A DNA stretch of 64,000 bases from contig NC_089722.1 of assembly GCF_035083965.1 (NCBI RefSeq), positions 23,706,142 to 23,770,141 of the forward strand. The letters run 5' to 3'. The notes under the pieces are model-generated. The model saw only the letters and a program-made list of their open reading frames with translations. It was not told where the DNA came from and made no database searches. This stretch comes from Branchiostoma lanceolatum. Its lineage: Eukaryota > Chordata > Leptocardii > Amphioxiformes > Branchiostomatidae. This document shows, one piece after another, positions 36,959 through 49,107 of this stretch; the first letter of the stretch is position 1, and each line of letters begins with the position of its first letter. The position numbers and the translations under genes are program-made.

Positions 36959-37640
36959 AATAATAAGGTTATTGCAAATTCCTGCCCGAAGGCTAATTGC
37001 AAATAACATAGATAAAAGAACAGAGTACAAAATAGGTATCAAAGCGGCTAAACTAGATTATAAAAACGTAATTGTCTATATCTAGAGTGAAGGGTTTGAC
37101 TTCTCTTTTGTATGCAATGAAAGACGTACTGTCCCACATTTTCTGTGATTTGTGGATTTTTGGTAGTTAAAAGAAGAATAGTCTTTTCTTTGTCTGTAAG
37201 CTTAGAGAACTTCGAATAAATTTTAGTGGTCTGAATGGACAACTCATTTCGTGAAATGAACAGTTTGAAATACAGTGTATTTGTACTGCAATACTTACAA
37301 ATTCTTTCGTATGTAGGTAATTTTTCATACCGGCCTCTTTCTATTTCCAGAGGATGAGCACTGACTCTGATTTTGCTAATGGCTGAACGTAGATCAAAAT
37401 CTGCAAGATCAAAATTTCTTCCTATATTGTACATGGTTTTACATTTTGCATAAAATATTAACTTACCGCTGTCGGTTACCAAGGTATGAAAAAATGATTG
37501 GATATACATATCTGTTCGTCTCCTTATCAGCACTTTTCCGACATGTTCAGGTTTATAATATGTATTCTCGGAGTGCCATAAATAAGAATATTCATTGCAA
37601 TCTAATATATTTTCAATCAAAGGACTGCCGCGAGCCATTT
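36959..37640 (-). mobile_element. 5'-truncated CR1-type retrotransposon 3' end
   Basis: The minus-strand frame 37638-37048 matches the C-terminal part of the element at 50581-55056: YIQSF, then KIRVSAHPLEIE-RGRYEKLP and a CxxC zinc-finger start. It is followed by a 3' tail (GCAATTAGCCTTCGGGCAGG, then TTGCAATAAC) that matches the tail of that element near 55005. Everything upstream of the C-terminal region, including the reverse transcriptase, is missing. The protein has diverged and is not functional. Confidence 0.8.
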
Positions 37641-37821
37641 CGTATTCTTATCACAGGAGAAGTAGATGCACATGTTACCGTGTTTCAACAGGCAGGCTGG
37701 CGATGCGCTGTGATGATACTGAGGAGGAACCACCAAAGTTCCAACTGTATCAGTTATTAGATTTATCGGCGGCGCGCGCTCAAAGAGCTGCTGCAAAGCC
37801 TGATCTAAATCTCATAGCCAG

Positions 37822-38563
37822 GGACGTAAAGTGAGTTATTAGGGGTTATCTCTTACAGTGTGTTACGTAAAGATCATTCGTATATTCGTATTTGTACACT
37901 GCATATGTGGTGTAATCGTAGAAGACCTTTTAACATACAAATACCCTTTTCCCGACATTGCTTGCTTGTTGAGCACAAATGATGAATTCTAGGAACCCGG
38001 TCATCCACTTACATTTAATATGCGGGGATTAGATTGTGTCAATCAAAGCTAGGGGTCCTGACAATACACAGGTTACTTCAAATGAATCTCAGGCTATGCG
38101 TGTTTACTGAACATTCTGTCATGCATGAATTCCAGAAACTCGGTTAAAAGTTCCATGCAATTTAGATTCGTAAAGTAAGGGACGTAAAGTAAGTTATTAG
38201 GGGTTACCTCTTGATTTTCCAGGGTTATTTGTAAATATCATTCAGTAGTGTATTGGTACACTGTATATGTGGTATAATCGTAGACCTTTTAACATACAAA
38301 TGCCCTTTTCCTGACATTGCTCCTTGTTAAAATTACATACTGCGATGTCAAGAAGCCGGTTGAGCAAAAATCATGAATTCTAGGAACACGGCCATCTGCT
38401 AATATTTAATATGCGGGGATCAGACTGTGTCAATCAAAGTTATGTAATCCGACAATACACAGGTTACTTCAAATGAATCTCAGGCTATGCATATTTACTG
38501 AACATTCTGTCATGCATGAATTCCAGAAACTCGGTCAAAAGTTCCATGCTAGTTAGATTAATG
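37822..38563. repeat. Tandem duplication of about 360-390 bp
   Basis: Copy one begins ACGTAAAGTGAGTTATTAGG near 37825 and copy two begins ACGTAAAGTAAGTTATTAGG near 38180. They stay colinear through ACCTTTTAACATACAAAT, TTTAATATGCGGGGAT and ATGCATGAATTCCAGAAACT. The differences are mostly substitutions, with one insertion in copy two. No coding frame is conserved between copies. Confidence 0.85.
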
Positions 38564-38754
38564 TTGGAAGCTCGTCGGTCAGACGACTAACTTCGAAAAG
38601 TTACTGGCCCCCGTCGATTAAAGAGTATGTACCTTGAAAGTTCTAGAACGAATCATTATCAGAAATACTCTTCCGTAGCAGTTTTTAGAATAGTCACTTG
38701 TTCCACTTGTCACTATTGTTAACTTGTACTATGTGTATTACTTTTTCTTTAAAC

Positions 38755-38812
38755 TGTTTCATGTTGCAATTTGCCCTCGGGCAAAAACTTGCAAATAAAA
38801 CTTGATAACTTC
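38755..38812 (+). repeat. Retroposon-like 3' tail
   Basis: GCAATTTGCCCTCGGGCAAA followed by ACTTGCAAATAAAACTTGAT resembles the tails at 36959 and 55005 (GCAATTAGCCTTCGGGCA, then CTTGCAATAAA). It marks another solitary end of a related non-LTR family. No coding remnant was found upstream. Confidence 0.55.
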
Positions 38813-41800
38813 AAAACCACGACTTCGTGCACTTAGTGCTTGGACGCTCGCCAATCTTAGACAGACAAGCCTTGATGACCCCATTTGTCCCCAACCAGTC
38901 ATCGGAATACGCATTACAGGCTTACCAGCGGAAGCTAGGACAATTTATTCCTTTTCCAGCTGAAGGTATTCAGAAAGTGATTTTTCTTACTCAAGGGGCC
39001 GTGATTGGTAGTTGGAATGGGGAAGTTGTAAAAGTTTGCTAAACTCACTGCACCAATGCGGTTAACGGGACTCTTTTCAAGTCCACTCGGGTGGAATAGA
39101 TACTTCTGCCCACCACAAATTTTCTCCTGGAATTCAAGTGTATGTTCCAGTATTCCCTTTTACAAAAAAAACAGCCAACCGCAATGAACCAAATACTGGC
39201 AGGTCAGGGATCAGGTACAGAGAAGGTTGTAACTGATGGATTGTTTGCCTGTTTTTAACGAGAAAAGATAGTTTCAATGCATGGGCTGGAAAACAAAGGG
39301 CCCGAGAGGTCATGGTAGTCCAGAATGTTTGAAACTCAGACAAAAGTCACAATTATCAATGCAAGATTACATCTGGGAATTAGGATATTTACCTAGCCAT
39401 TGGTCGATTGGAATATACAAATCAGTGTGTCATCAGGCAACCCTTGGAGATTTAGAGATCCCCGTTAAAGTCAAAACCTCTAGCATGTCTAGAGATGCTC
39501 TTAAAAGGCATTCCTTTGTTTTCATAGCTTTGTGAACTGCTAACCGCAGACAGACAAACATCATCACGATCCCATTACCTGATCTTGCCCTCCATCTTCG
39601 GGGCGGAGATGAGCTTCGCTCGGAGAGTCCATGCAATTTACTCTACTTTCAGGATAAACAACATCGGCCTACGATCGGCATGTTAAGAACGGAGACGTTT
39701 CATTTTCCTGCTAAAACATCTAACCTTAAAGCCGCCATATCTACTGCCGAACAAGCTCTCTTTTATTTGGTAGATGCTATGAAGATCAAATAAGAAAAAC
39801 ACGGCATGTAGTTCAAAAGATAGAGTGGATTTCATGTAGTTAGATGACATAAGTATAAACCCAACCAACGGCAAGGTCATTGAACCTGACATAAAGGTCT
39901 TGCCTTACGGAACTGTTGTTGTTGTCAAAGTTTCTCATACTTCACTCAAGCTAGTTGAGCGGAAGTGATTTTGATTTATGTATTGCTCACAAATTGTACC
40001 AAATTACAGGGACGGGTGAGATCTACCACTTAACGTAAGTATCGGTTTCCAAGGTCACCCTTTGGTATTACCGACCTTTCTTAACATGACATGGCAGTCA
40101 ATGACACCTACATGCAAGTGCGGGTGGTTTCTATAAGGACCCAAATCATCAAATGCCTGGTAACTTTGCTGAGAAAAAATGATCTTAAGGAGGAAGTTGC
40201 GTTCGTTGTCCATCGGCTTCTTTTTATTCAGCTACTTTCGCGCTATATTCAGCTATATTTTGAATAGGGTTTAAATAGGGCTAATTTGGTGGGTTCAGCT
40301 CGACCATGGAGCCACGGATGTCTTCACAATTACAGCCGTGTTGATATGCTGGGCCGTTAAGAGGGGCCGTCGACCCCCATACTACAAAATGTCCCGAGTG
40401 GTAGTAATCACTCGAATATATCGTGTACTTCGGCATGGCGTGATTACATACAAAATGCGAATGACTTGCAATCACTATATTTACAAAATTTGGCTAATTT
40501 GATGGCGTTAACTGTCTTTAAAATCTGTTATTACATATACAGCGTGAGAGCGCCTGCTATACAAGACTAAATTATCTTATTATTTCAGATACTGGTGAAT
40601 TCGAAGACCCAGATTGACAAGTAATGTACTGGCCTGAACAAGCTACTCAGTCTGACTTAGCGCATCACAATCGCACAAACAACGTCTATTTCCACAGAGC
40701 TTAATCACATACAATCACCCCAACAACATAATTTTCTCGTCATTATATAGCAGCTTTTCTTGTCCCGTCGGGGTGCCGTTATATAAAGCCAAATTATATT
40801 AACATTGAGGAGACTAGAAAAGGTGAAGGCCCTGCGAAATAGGACATTTAAACGTATGTCCAATGTATGTCAGTGTGTTCGGACCTTTCCGAACTCTTGA
40901 CCTTGCAACACGATCGAAGAGCCTCTGTTTTCGTCGGAATTTCTTATTTGCTTCCTTGCTGGTTATGTCGAGACCTTACAGTCACGAGTCGAGATGGCAG
41001 CCCAAGTGTTTCGGTCCTTCATCGCCCGGAGCATACTATCCACTTCAAATCCGGTGTCTTTCTTGAGAGTGTCTTGTCGGAATAGTCTCAGACAATTAGC
41101 TTGAAAGAGTTCAATTATGTGCATTCAGAACCGTGCACGTCCGGGTGTCGTACGAAAGGTTAACCACGTTGAAGTATATAGCATAAGCAGCGCAGTTCAT
41201 ACGAAAGATGTCCGACTGTGCGTTTGAATAACAAGCGAGCAATCTAGTTTGAAAACGTTCAATTTGTTCGGCGCCGAGCAGGAATGATATGTGGGTGATT
41301 TCGTTTGAAACAGGTGAGATGTTCTCATGCTAATGGTTGACTTAAGAGACATTACAGTCCCCCAAAACACTCCCCAGGGTAACGTTTTCGTGTGGAACAG
41401 GGTGAAATGACGACAAAATCACCCTGACAGGCTTTCAGGCACTGAATAGGTATAGTCTTGCCCAATCAGACGGATTGTATGTTCAGAATTCAGACAACCC
41501 AAAGAAGTACTAGCCAGTTTTCAACAGCAACTACCAGGACGTGTTTGGGGAAATAGATAAGTGTGGAATCATGTATATAACTGAGGTGTGTAAATCCAAA
41601 GTTTGTGATTAGGGAAGGACTCTTAGACAATTTACCGCAAGGAAAAATATCGTGAAGTAAGACTTCAACAAACTTGGGAATAGCTTAAACGTTAAAAAGA
41701 TAAGCTGTTTGTCAAATAGCGTAGCACGCTTCAAAACTTCAATAGTACGCGCGTGACTTGCTAATGTTACATCAGCACTCTTCGTTGCATGTCGCAAGTT

Positions 41801-44148
41801 TCCGAAAGCGTCTTATTAAGGCAATCAGTGTGCGTTGCAGATGTTTTGGAGAGGATTTTTAAATTTCGATAGTTTCAAAGAACATTCGGTAAAAACAAGG
41901 CACAACATTGGTACTACAGACGTCAAGAGTTAATAATCGTGTTTTCACGACCTTGCCGCACAAAAGCTACTGAACTTCTTTCATGTCCGCACCAGCTGGC
42001 ATCAACAGTGACAGGGAGGGATCATGCTTTATCTCAGACTAGGCTTTGAGCAGATAAAGAGTTGCTTTGTTATACTCACATCGTGTATGTCATCTTTCTT
42101 GTGCCTGCTGTGCATTTTAACTGATAAAATGGGGGAGGGGGGCAGGAGTGGGAAGAAAACGACATTGACATTGACACTCAGAGACATTGTGCATGGATTC
42201 TGATAACAGTCTTGGAAAGATGATATCGATGGATTAAACGTAATGCCCTCTATTGGGACTTTGTGGTGAGAAATACGGTGATTAACAGTCGATATAAACC
42301 CGTCTTCCACAGATGATCGGATGATGGCAATACGTCCATAACTACAGCATGGCTTCCAACGGCTCTGACGTCATGCCCCATGCCTTATAAGGCAAACAAA
42401 TATTGCTGCGTTTGTTCTGTAGATAACCTGATGCGAGCACGTCAGCAGGATGATACATCAACTTGCCAAGTTGAAAAAAAGTTTTACTGACAAGATTACG
42501 ACATGATCAGGAGAAACGTTGCAAGGAACGCGATCTTAAGGAAACTTCGACCTGAGGTTGAAGAATATTACAAGGAAACTTTTCCGCCCATCTTTCCTTC
42601 GTGTTCTCTAACAGGACAGTCAGGTGAAGGTTGCGGTTTAAGGATAAAGTTCCTGTCAGTTTTCGAGGTCTGTGACGTTTTGTACAAATCACAAAGACTG
42701 CTAAGTGAAAGCACTTAAATCCTGGGTTGGACCGCGTGTACCCGTTCGAAACCTTTCTTGCCATATCTCACTCTCTCGCTCCGTACATTAGGTTACGTTG
42801 GAATAATGAATAATAATTTGAGGCGAAAGCTACTGGGGTTACTGAGGACATATGCTAAATCCTGATATGGTTTTATCGGTGAAAACATGTTTTTCACATA
42901 CATACACACTCAAGTCGGCATAAGCCCTCTAGGAAGCTGGGATCGGCTGTACTTAATTAAAACAATAATGTACTGCCAGCAAGCCACAGCGGCAATAAGA
43001 AAAACAATTCCGAAACGTTGTGTTGCTGTTGTTGATAATGCAAACTGCCTGACCGTTCTTGTAACTGTACACAGATAGCAAGCAGCAGTACTAGAAAAAC
43101 AGCGTTGTTGGTGATATATACATATGATAGAATGGACATAACGTGTTAGATTATCTTTAGCAAGTAAGTCGAATACCTCCGTATTGATTATTAGCATTCT
43201 TATCATCTATGTATTTTAATGACGTATACAGTACGTATTTAACATTTGTGATTTTATTGCTGTTCTCAGTGAATTTGACCAGTCGTTTCCTTTGAAAATC
43301 ATAGATATCGTCAAGTGAATGGGCTGTGTGAATTAGCTATAATTCAGACTGTTGACTATCTGCCAAATTATAATAAATTTCTTTTAACTTCGACTCTAAC
43401 TGACGAACACTCATTTGCATGATGACAGCAGAGCCTTTTTTGAACACTTCTTTTGTAGTATTTATCACTTTGTAAACACCGCACTGGCCGCCTTCACTTA
43501 TTACTTCATACCCCTAGCTCATCTAGTCTAATTTGTATTCCTTGCACCGCGACTCTCATGTCACTTTTAACTCTTGATCACATTATGACCGGGTAACCAT
43601 CTGACAGCGATGCTATAAGCTACCTTGCGGCGATAGGTAATTTCCTCACGTACTACTAGTATGGACAATAACCTCATTACACGCCTTCACAAGCCGATGT
43701 GTTGTCCATGATAGACTCTGAGAAACTCAATCTGATACATCTTTTGACGCTGCCATGCCTGATTATTAAAACTCCGAGTTTAAGAAAAAAATACTTTACC
43801 TTGGTTGTCTTTTCGTCCCTCTTCTCCGCAAGAGCAACGTATAGAATGTCTGAACGGAAAATATTTTTCTTCTACTAAACATGTTTTGACCGCTGTTAGC
43901 AGTATGCCTATAATCACATTATTCTGCCTGTAACGTGTGAAGTTTCATTGTCAAGACGACGTCGTTATTTATAGCTTTCCACATGTTGTTGACAGAGATT
44001 GTGAACTAACAGCTGAGAGCTCTCAAATTTGTATCGATATGATATGCATGGAACAGATGTGAGGGGTGGTATACGTAGAGAAGTTTACAGCATTGCTCTC
44101 AAAGCAGAGGTTGGTGGGGAAGCTTGTGATCTTCTTATCATATAGAAA
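38813..44148. other. Long gene-free stretch
   Basis: I see no supported gene, RNA or clear mobile element in these 5.3 kb. Open frames are all under 100 codons, overlap one another and lack motifs or splice context. A distant exon or regulatory element could be missed by eye. Confidence 0.4.
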
Positions 44149-44215
44149 TCTTTATTGACACGACAAAAGTACAGCGACTTTCGTAAGGTCTTCTACAACT
44201 ATACATGCAAACAAC
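44149..44215 (-). repeat. Retroposon 3' tail, minus orientation
   Basis: On the minus strand it reads ACCTTACGAAAGTCGCTGTA and then TTTTGTCGTGTCAATAAA. The same tail is found on the + strand at 60165-60225. The two are ends of one dispersed family; neither shows its coding part. Confidence 0.65.
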
Positions 44216-44944
44216 AAACAATGGTATACAAAATGATATATGAATACTTCAACATGTCGAGTTTAACGTATCACTTACACTATGCCCCGTTTTTCGTCCG
44301 CACTCCCCACCAACGGACTGGAAACGGGACATATGATAAGAACGTCACAAGCTTCCCCACTCACCTCTGCCTGGAGAATACACAACATCAATTACAAGAA
44401 TGAAAAAAAAGCATCTTTAAAAGCATGAGGTACAATATCTCAAATTTAGAGCCGAAGCTCTACCGTGATTTATTCTCAGTCTTGCAGAAAATCGGCTCAA
44501 TGTCGTCAGGAGTAGCAATGACTGTCACTTTTCTAGCCTGGAATCCAGCCATCACATATCTGGTAGATTGGGGCGGGCCTAGCGTTTACGGCTGGATTCT
44601 ACATAGGTTATTTACTTCCCCGCATTTATTTGAGAAATGTCACCCATCACAAACTAACCAACCCCGCCAGGCTTCGGCTAATCGCGTGGGCGGCTTTCCG
44701 CCTCGCGTACATTGGTGGAGATCTATGATCATCTATGTTGACACAGACACAGTTACGCAACGTATTAAAGGAGGAAATTAGAAAGTGTCATTCATTGACA
44801 ACGACCATCGGAAAAACATGACAAACGGTCCGAAGCACGTCGGTGGTTTATTACCAGGAATGCCACCAGAATCACTTTCTCATAGAGATGCCCTCATTTT
44901 ATTTATTTTCTAATCTTCGTTTTTTTGTTTATGTATTTGTTTGT

Positions 44945-45242
44945 TTGTTTGTATTGCACACCCGGTAATCGCCTCATGACGGAACACACCAGCTTTGCAC
45001 CGGACAGTACGATCTGCATATCCGGACAGATTTATTTGATCCACTCACGCTGCAAGCTGGGAAGGACCCCTACTATTTTCGAGAAGTATGGTGGGTTCTT
45101 TTACGTGCTCGAGGTGTGGCTCTCCTCAAACACGGGACCTCAGAGGGACATCCCTAGCTGAAGCTAGGTACTCATTTTCACTTGAGTGAAGTGAGGAAAT
45201 TCACGTCAAGTGCCTTTCCCAAGGGCGCAACATTGATTAAAC
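44945..45242. repeat. Dispersed SINE-like repeat, copy 1
   Basis: It shares TTGATCCACTCAC, TTCTTTTACGTGCTCGAG, CTCAAACACGGGACCTC and GAGTGAAGTGAGGAA in the same order with 46200-46510. The end of the copy (CCTTTCCCAAGGGCGCAAC) lacks the tRNA-like end of copy 2. Confidence 0.75.
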
Positions 45243-45898
45243 ATGCCAACAGATACTAGCACATAATGTATGATATGATATGATATGACATGATTGAGAA
45301 TAAAACAATCTTATCCTGATCATTCTAGTTGTTCATTCAATTATGGTAAAACTTGGCTATTTTGTGCCCACCAACTTTGCCTAAAACCCGTCTAAAGCGT
45401 ACATAATAGTAATAAACGAAGCATCATCTATTAACACTTAATTGGCAATTGTAATATCAGATCTTTCCAATGTGAAGAAGCTAAATACCCTGACCAGGGT
45501 TCTCTCAGAGAGTATTCAGTGAGATCTGAGAAGATTTAAAGGTTTAGACTGTAGTTAAAGGTTGATATCAGGGATTAAGATGAACGTTTTCCTCCCATTT
45601 TATAACACCGTGGCGTGGGCGGCGGAAAGGTGAAGACCTTTTGAGAGTCCCAACTCCCAAGGCTTCCAAGAAAAGCCGACGAGTTTATCTCTTGGATCTG
45701 TTCCCTTGTAACAGAAACCGTAAGCTAGCTTTGCTGTGGCCTCTGGCAGACTTCATTCATCACTATCGCCAAATCAGTCACCGCGTTTCACTGTGTCTTT
45801 TATCTTCCTTTACATATAGCTAATCATAGTTCGTAGTACTCTGCTCGGATTCATATCCTTAAGCGATCACCACGCATTGACAAGAGGAGAGCAACATT

Positions 45899-46107
45899 TA
45901 ATCTCCAAGCAGATCCAACGGTGGCAAGATACAAGATGGTATCCAATGGGACAAAACAATATCCGGGCCGCGGGGCCAATTGTATACTAAAACAGTATAC
46001 CAATACCAAACAGTTACAGTATACCAAACAGTATACGATTGGCCAATTGGATACTGCTTTGGCCCATTGGATACCATCTTGCCACCGGTAGATCTGCTTG
46101 GTGATTA
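45899..46107. mobile_element. hAT-like MITE, third copy of the TAATCTCC family
   Basis: It starts TAATCTCCAAGCAGATCC and ends TAGATCTGCTTGGTGATTA. The arms share GGTGGCAAGAT and TGGTATCCAATGGG with their complements. GCAACATT before and ACAACATT after form an 8-bp duplication with one change. The centre carries repeats of CAGTATACC. Confidence 0.85.
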
Positions 46108-46199
46108 GACAACATTACCAAATACTCCCAGCATAGATGCCATCCCTTCATAGTCTGTTATATAACCCTATTCTTCTTCTTCTTGCTTAACCTCATTAA

Positions 46200-46510
46200 G
46201 GGCTACAAGCACGGTACGTAAGAAGTACACAAGACTGTAGGGTTTGATCCACTCACACCAGGAAGGATCCATACTCTTTTCGATAAGTGTGTCGGGTTCT
46301 TTAACGTGCTCGAGGAGTGGCTGTCCTCAAACACGGGACCTCCATTTACCGTCATATCTGAGGGACGTCCCTAATCTAGGCTATGTACTCATTTCAACCT
46401 GAGTGAAGTGAGGAAGGTCGTGTAAAGTACCTTTCCCGAGATCTGACATGACAAGATTCGAACCCGGGCCCGAACATTCTGTCGTTGCGCCCCCACTAAG
46501 TACCTCTACA
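46200..46510. repeat. Dispersed SINE-like repeat, copy 2, with B-box
   Basis: Same order of blocks as 44945-45242, followed by AAGATTCGAACCCGGGCCCG. On the minus strand this is a Pol III B-box (GGTTCGAATC). A tRNA-derived SINE in minus orientation is the simplest reading. The A-box is not clear. Confidence 0.65.
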
Positions 46511-47220
46511 CGACCCTGAAGTATAAGACGACAGCATAGCCAAACACCGGGGGCCTTTATCGTCTCTTATATAACACCGGTACCCACCTAAGTGCACCCA
46601 ACTAAAGGCAAGACTGGCGCGGGAGGGAATCCTCATCGATTTATCTGGGCTTTTGCGGCACACAAGACGTTCACGACTCACACAAAGCAGCCACGTTTGT
46701 GTCTGTCAATGAAGGTTTTAGAGAGAGATTTTCTGCGGTTTGGCAAGTTCTGCACTTAAGGTTTAATGGATTGTAGCCTGGGTACCACCCTCTGTAGTCA
46801 CCGCTAAGTCAGGTAAGGAAACGGAAAGGGAGTCAGCGATAACTACCGAGGCTACACGGTCGTTTGAAGACGACGGCGTTATAACGAAGTTCAATACTAC
46901 CGTGGCCGGCAGGAATATACTGTCTATGATGAAGTACTAAGTTGTTGGTCGTGATCGCTATTATTAGATACTGCAGTGGAAGTGAGCCAGCGAATTCCTC
47001 CACACCGCTAAGGATAAACCAGAATAGAGGATGTAAGGAATGTATTTTGAATGATATTGCAACGTACATGTATATACTTTTTTAAACATGGAAAATACAG
47101 CTAAAGAACCCCTGGCCGTCCAACAAAAGGAGTCATCCTGTAAAATCAAGAAGCTAAGATGCCACGTGCAGACGAAAGAATATCAAAATGTCCTTTCGTC
47201 TGTGACAGTCTGCGTAGGCC

Positions 47221-47500
47221 TGTGACAATGTGCACACATCCATAGCAATGTGCATGTACGTCTATAACAATACGAATATGTCTATGGCAATGTGCAAGTA
47301 AGTTCATAACAATATGAATACGTCTATAACAATGTGCACATGTCTATAACAATGTGTATGCATCTAAAACAATGTTCATACTTCTATAACAATGTTCATA
47401 CATTTCGTACGTCTAGTCAGTCCATGGCAGTTGGATGTGCATACATCTATGACGATATGCATACATGTACGTCTATGCCAATGACCATACGTCTAAGTTT
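47221..47500. repeat. Imperfect tandem repeat of about 25 bases
   Basis: TCTATAACAATGTGCACATG-type units recur around ten times with drift (CTATAACAAT, CTATGGCAAT, CTAAAACAAT). No coding frame persists. It looks like a decaying minisatellite. Confidence 0.8.
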
Positions 47501-48089
47501 TTTTTTCATTCACCGTTGCCTTTATTTTTGATATCTGCATACGCTCACAACATGAGCCTAGAATTGAATATTTGTCATAGATAATGTGCGTACTTCTATG
47601 CTGATTTACATGTGACTATGAATATACGTTCGCTTGTGATCTTTCAAATTTGTATCAAATCCTAAAACATGATGCAGAAAAGTACAATCGTGTCATGAGA
47701 ATTACCACAAAATGCCATATTCTGAACCGTGTAGAAGCAGGGAAGGTGATGTCGTTTTGTGGTTTGTACGAACTTTTATGAATAATGGACTCCTGGCTTT
47801 ATGAAGTAACGATTTTCAACTTGAACCTGCGGATCAGGAAAGGTGAAGTTCGCTTGGTGGGATAATTGGACACTGGTCCGCTATCTCCGCGGCGAAATTA
47901 TACACGCTATTTGGCAAATGGCAAATCCCAACGGGAGTCTGTACGAAGACAAGTTTTGTATTCTGATCACGTCTCCCTTGTAAGAAAGTTTTGGGAACGT
48001 CCCCATTCATTGCTGCTAACAGCAGGCTGAGGATGGAGGCAGTTCTATCGGTGAATGTGGAGCGAAAACCATCGAACAAGGGTCATTTG

Positions 48090-48170
48090 GTGATCAATGT
48101 GTGTGTGTTTGTGTGTGTCTGTGTGTGTGTGTGTGTGTTTGTGTGTGTGTTTGTGTGTGTGTGTGTACCT
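48090..48170. repeat. GT dinucleotide microsatellite
   Basis: A (GT)n tract with scattered TTTGTG interruptions. Overlapping open frames (VCVCV or HTHTN repeats) are artefacts. Confidence 0.95.
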
Positions 48171-49060
48171 TTGATGTGTAATCTCACCAGGATCTTATTA
48201 CATTTCTCAATTATCGTGGATGAAGAATTGAATCTCAGGGTTGTATAAAGAGAGGGTTGGGCTCCACCTTCCAATAGGCTATTCCGTGCCCTGGACACAG
48301 TGGATAACAACTCACTGCCCGGTCCCCTACGGTCTCAAAATGGCTATGGGACTAGCTTTACCTTAGCTTGGAACCAAACGAAGCTCGAAACATTTTTTTC
48401 TACGGAGTGATGACTCGCGCTGCGGTCGATAACAGCCATTTGCGAACGTGGGCGCCAGTAAGAACTAGTCATTTTGAGAAAGTCGTTCTCGTAAAAGGTC
48501 GACTGTTTCATTCCCGCTTGAGTGGTTATGCCAAAAGAGCTAAACGATATGCCAGAAGAGCTTATTTCGATACATCTAGCTTGTTTTGACTCTAATAGAT
48601 CCATATAGGTCCGTGCTGAGAAAATATCTTTGTGGGAGTACTACCAGATTGCTATTACTGTAAATACATTTATTTTCGCGGGGATTTGCAATAAAAGTGT
48701 GCATGAGGTTCTCATGGTGTTTAAAGTTCGCAAATTGAACAATTCTGTACTACAGCAGTCATACATTGGAAACGTATATTCGCGGTGTCACGACTTTGCG
48801 GTGGATACTAGTAGGTCACCGCCAAACAGCGAAAATAAAAGCATCGCTAAAATTGCAAGGTTTACAGTATACTGATATACTAGTAGTTAACTCACGTGCA
48901 CATGTACGTAGTGAAACTAGAGTTCACGATCTCATACCTTTGACAAATATTCAAAGCTTATTATTGTTGACAGTGTATATATGTAAATACTTTGCGTTTG
49001 TGAGCGCATCTATAAGCAGCAAAACCTGTGCTGCAGTGCAATGTGAACCAGTCAGAATTG

Positions 49061-49107
49061 CCCTGAGGAAGGTGACAGATAATCACCGAAACGTCGGATG
49101 AATAAAT
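49061..49107 (+). other. CTGANGA-hairpin-GAAAC motif, retroelement-end or ribozyme-like
   Basis: CTGAGGA, a 5-bp stem (GGTGA/TCACC) with a 7-base loop, then GAAAC and GTCGG, followed by AATAAA. This layout resembles a degenerate hammerhead-ribozyme core and the conserved 3' block of some Penelope or non-LTR elements. The U of CUGAUGA is G here, so self-cleavage is doubtful. Confidence 0.35.

Noticed and set aside
37446..37834. Plus-strand frames of 79-104 codons
   Set aside because: Antisense to the retrotransposon fragment at 36959-37640, with no features of their own.
47834..48079. 81-codon minus-strand frame (MFDGFRSTFTDRTASILSLL)
   Set aside because: Weak resemblance to a polyprotein fragment only. 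No second motif or splice site supports it.
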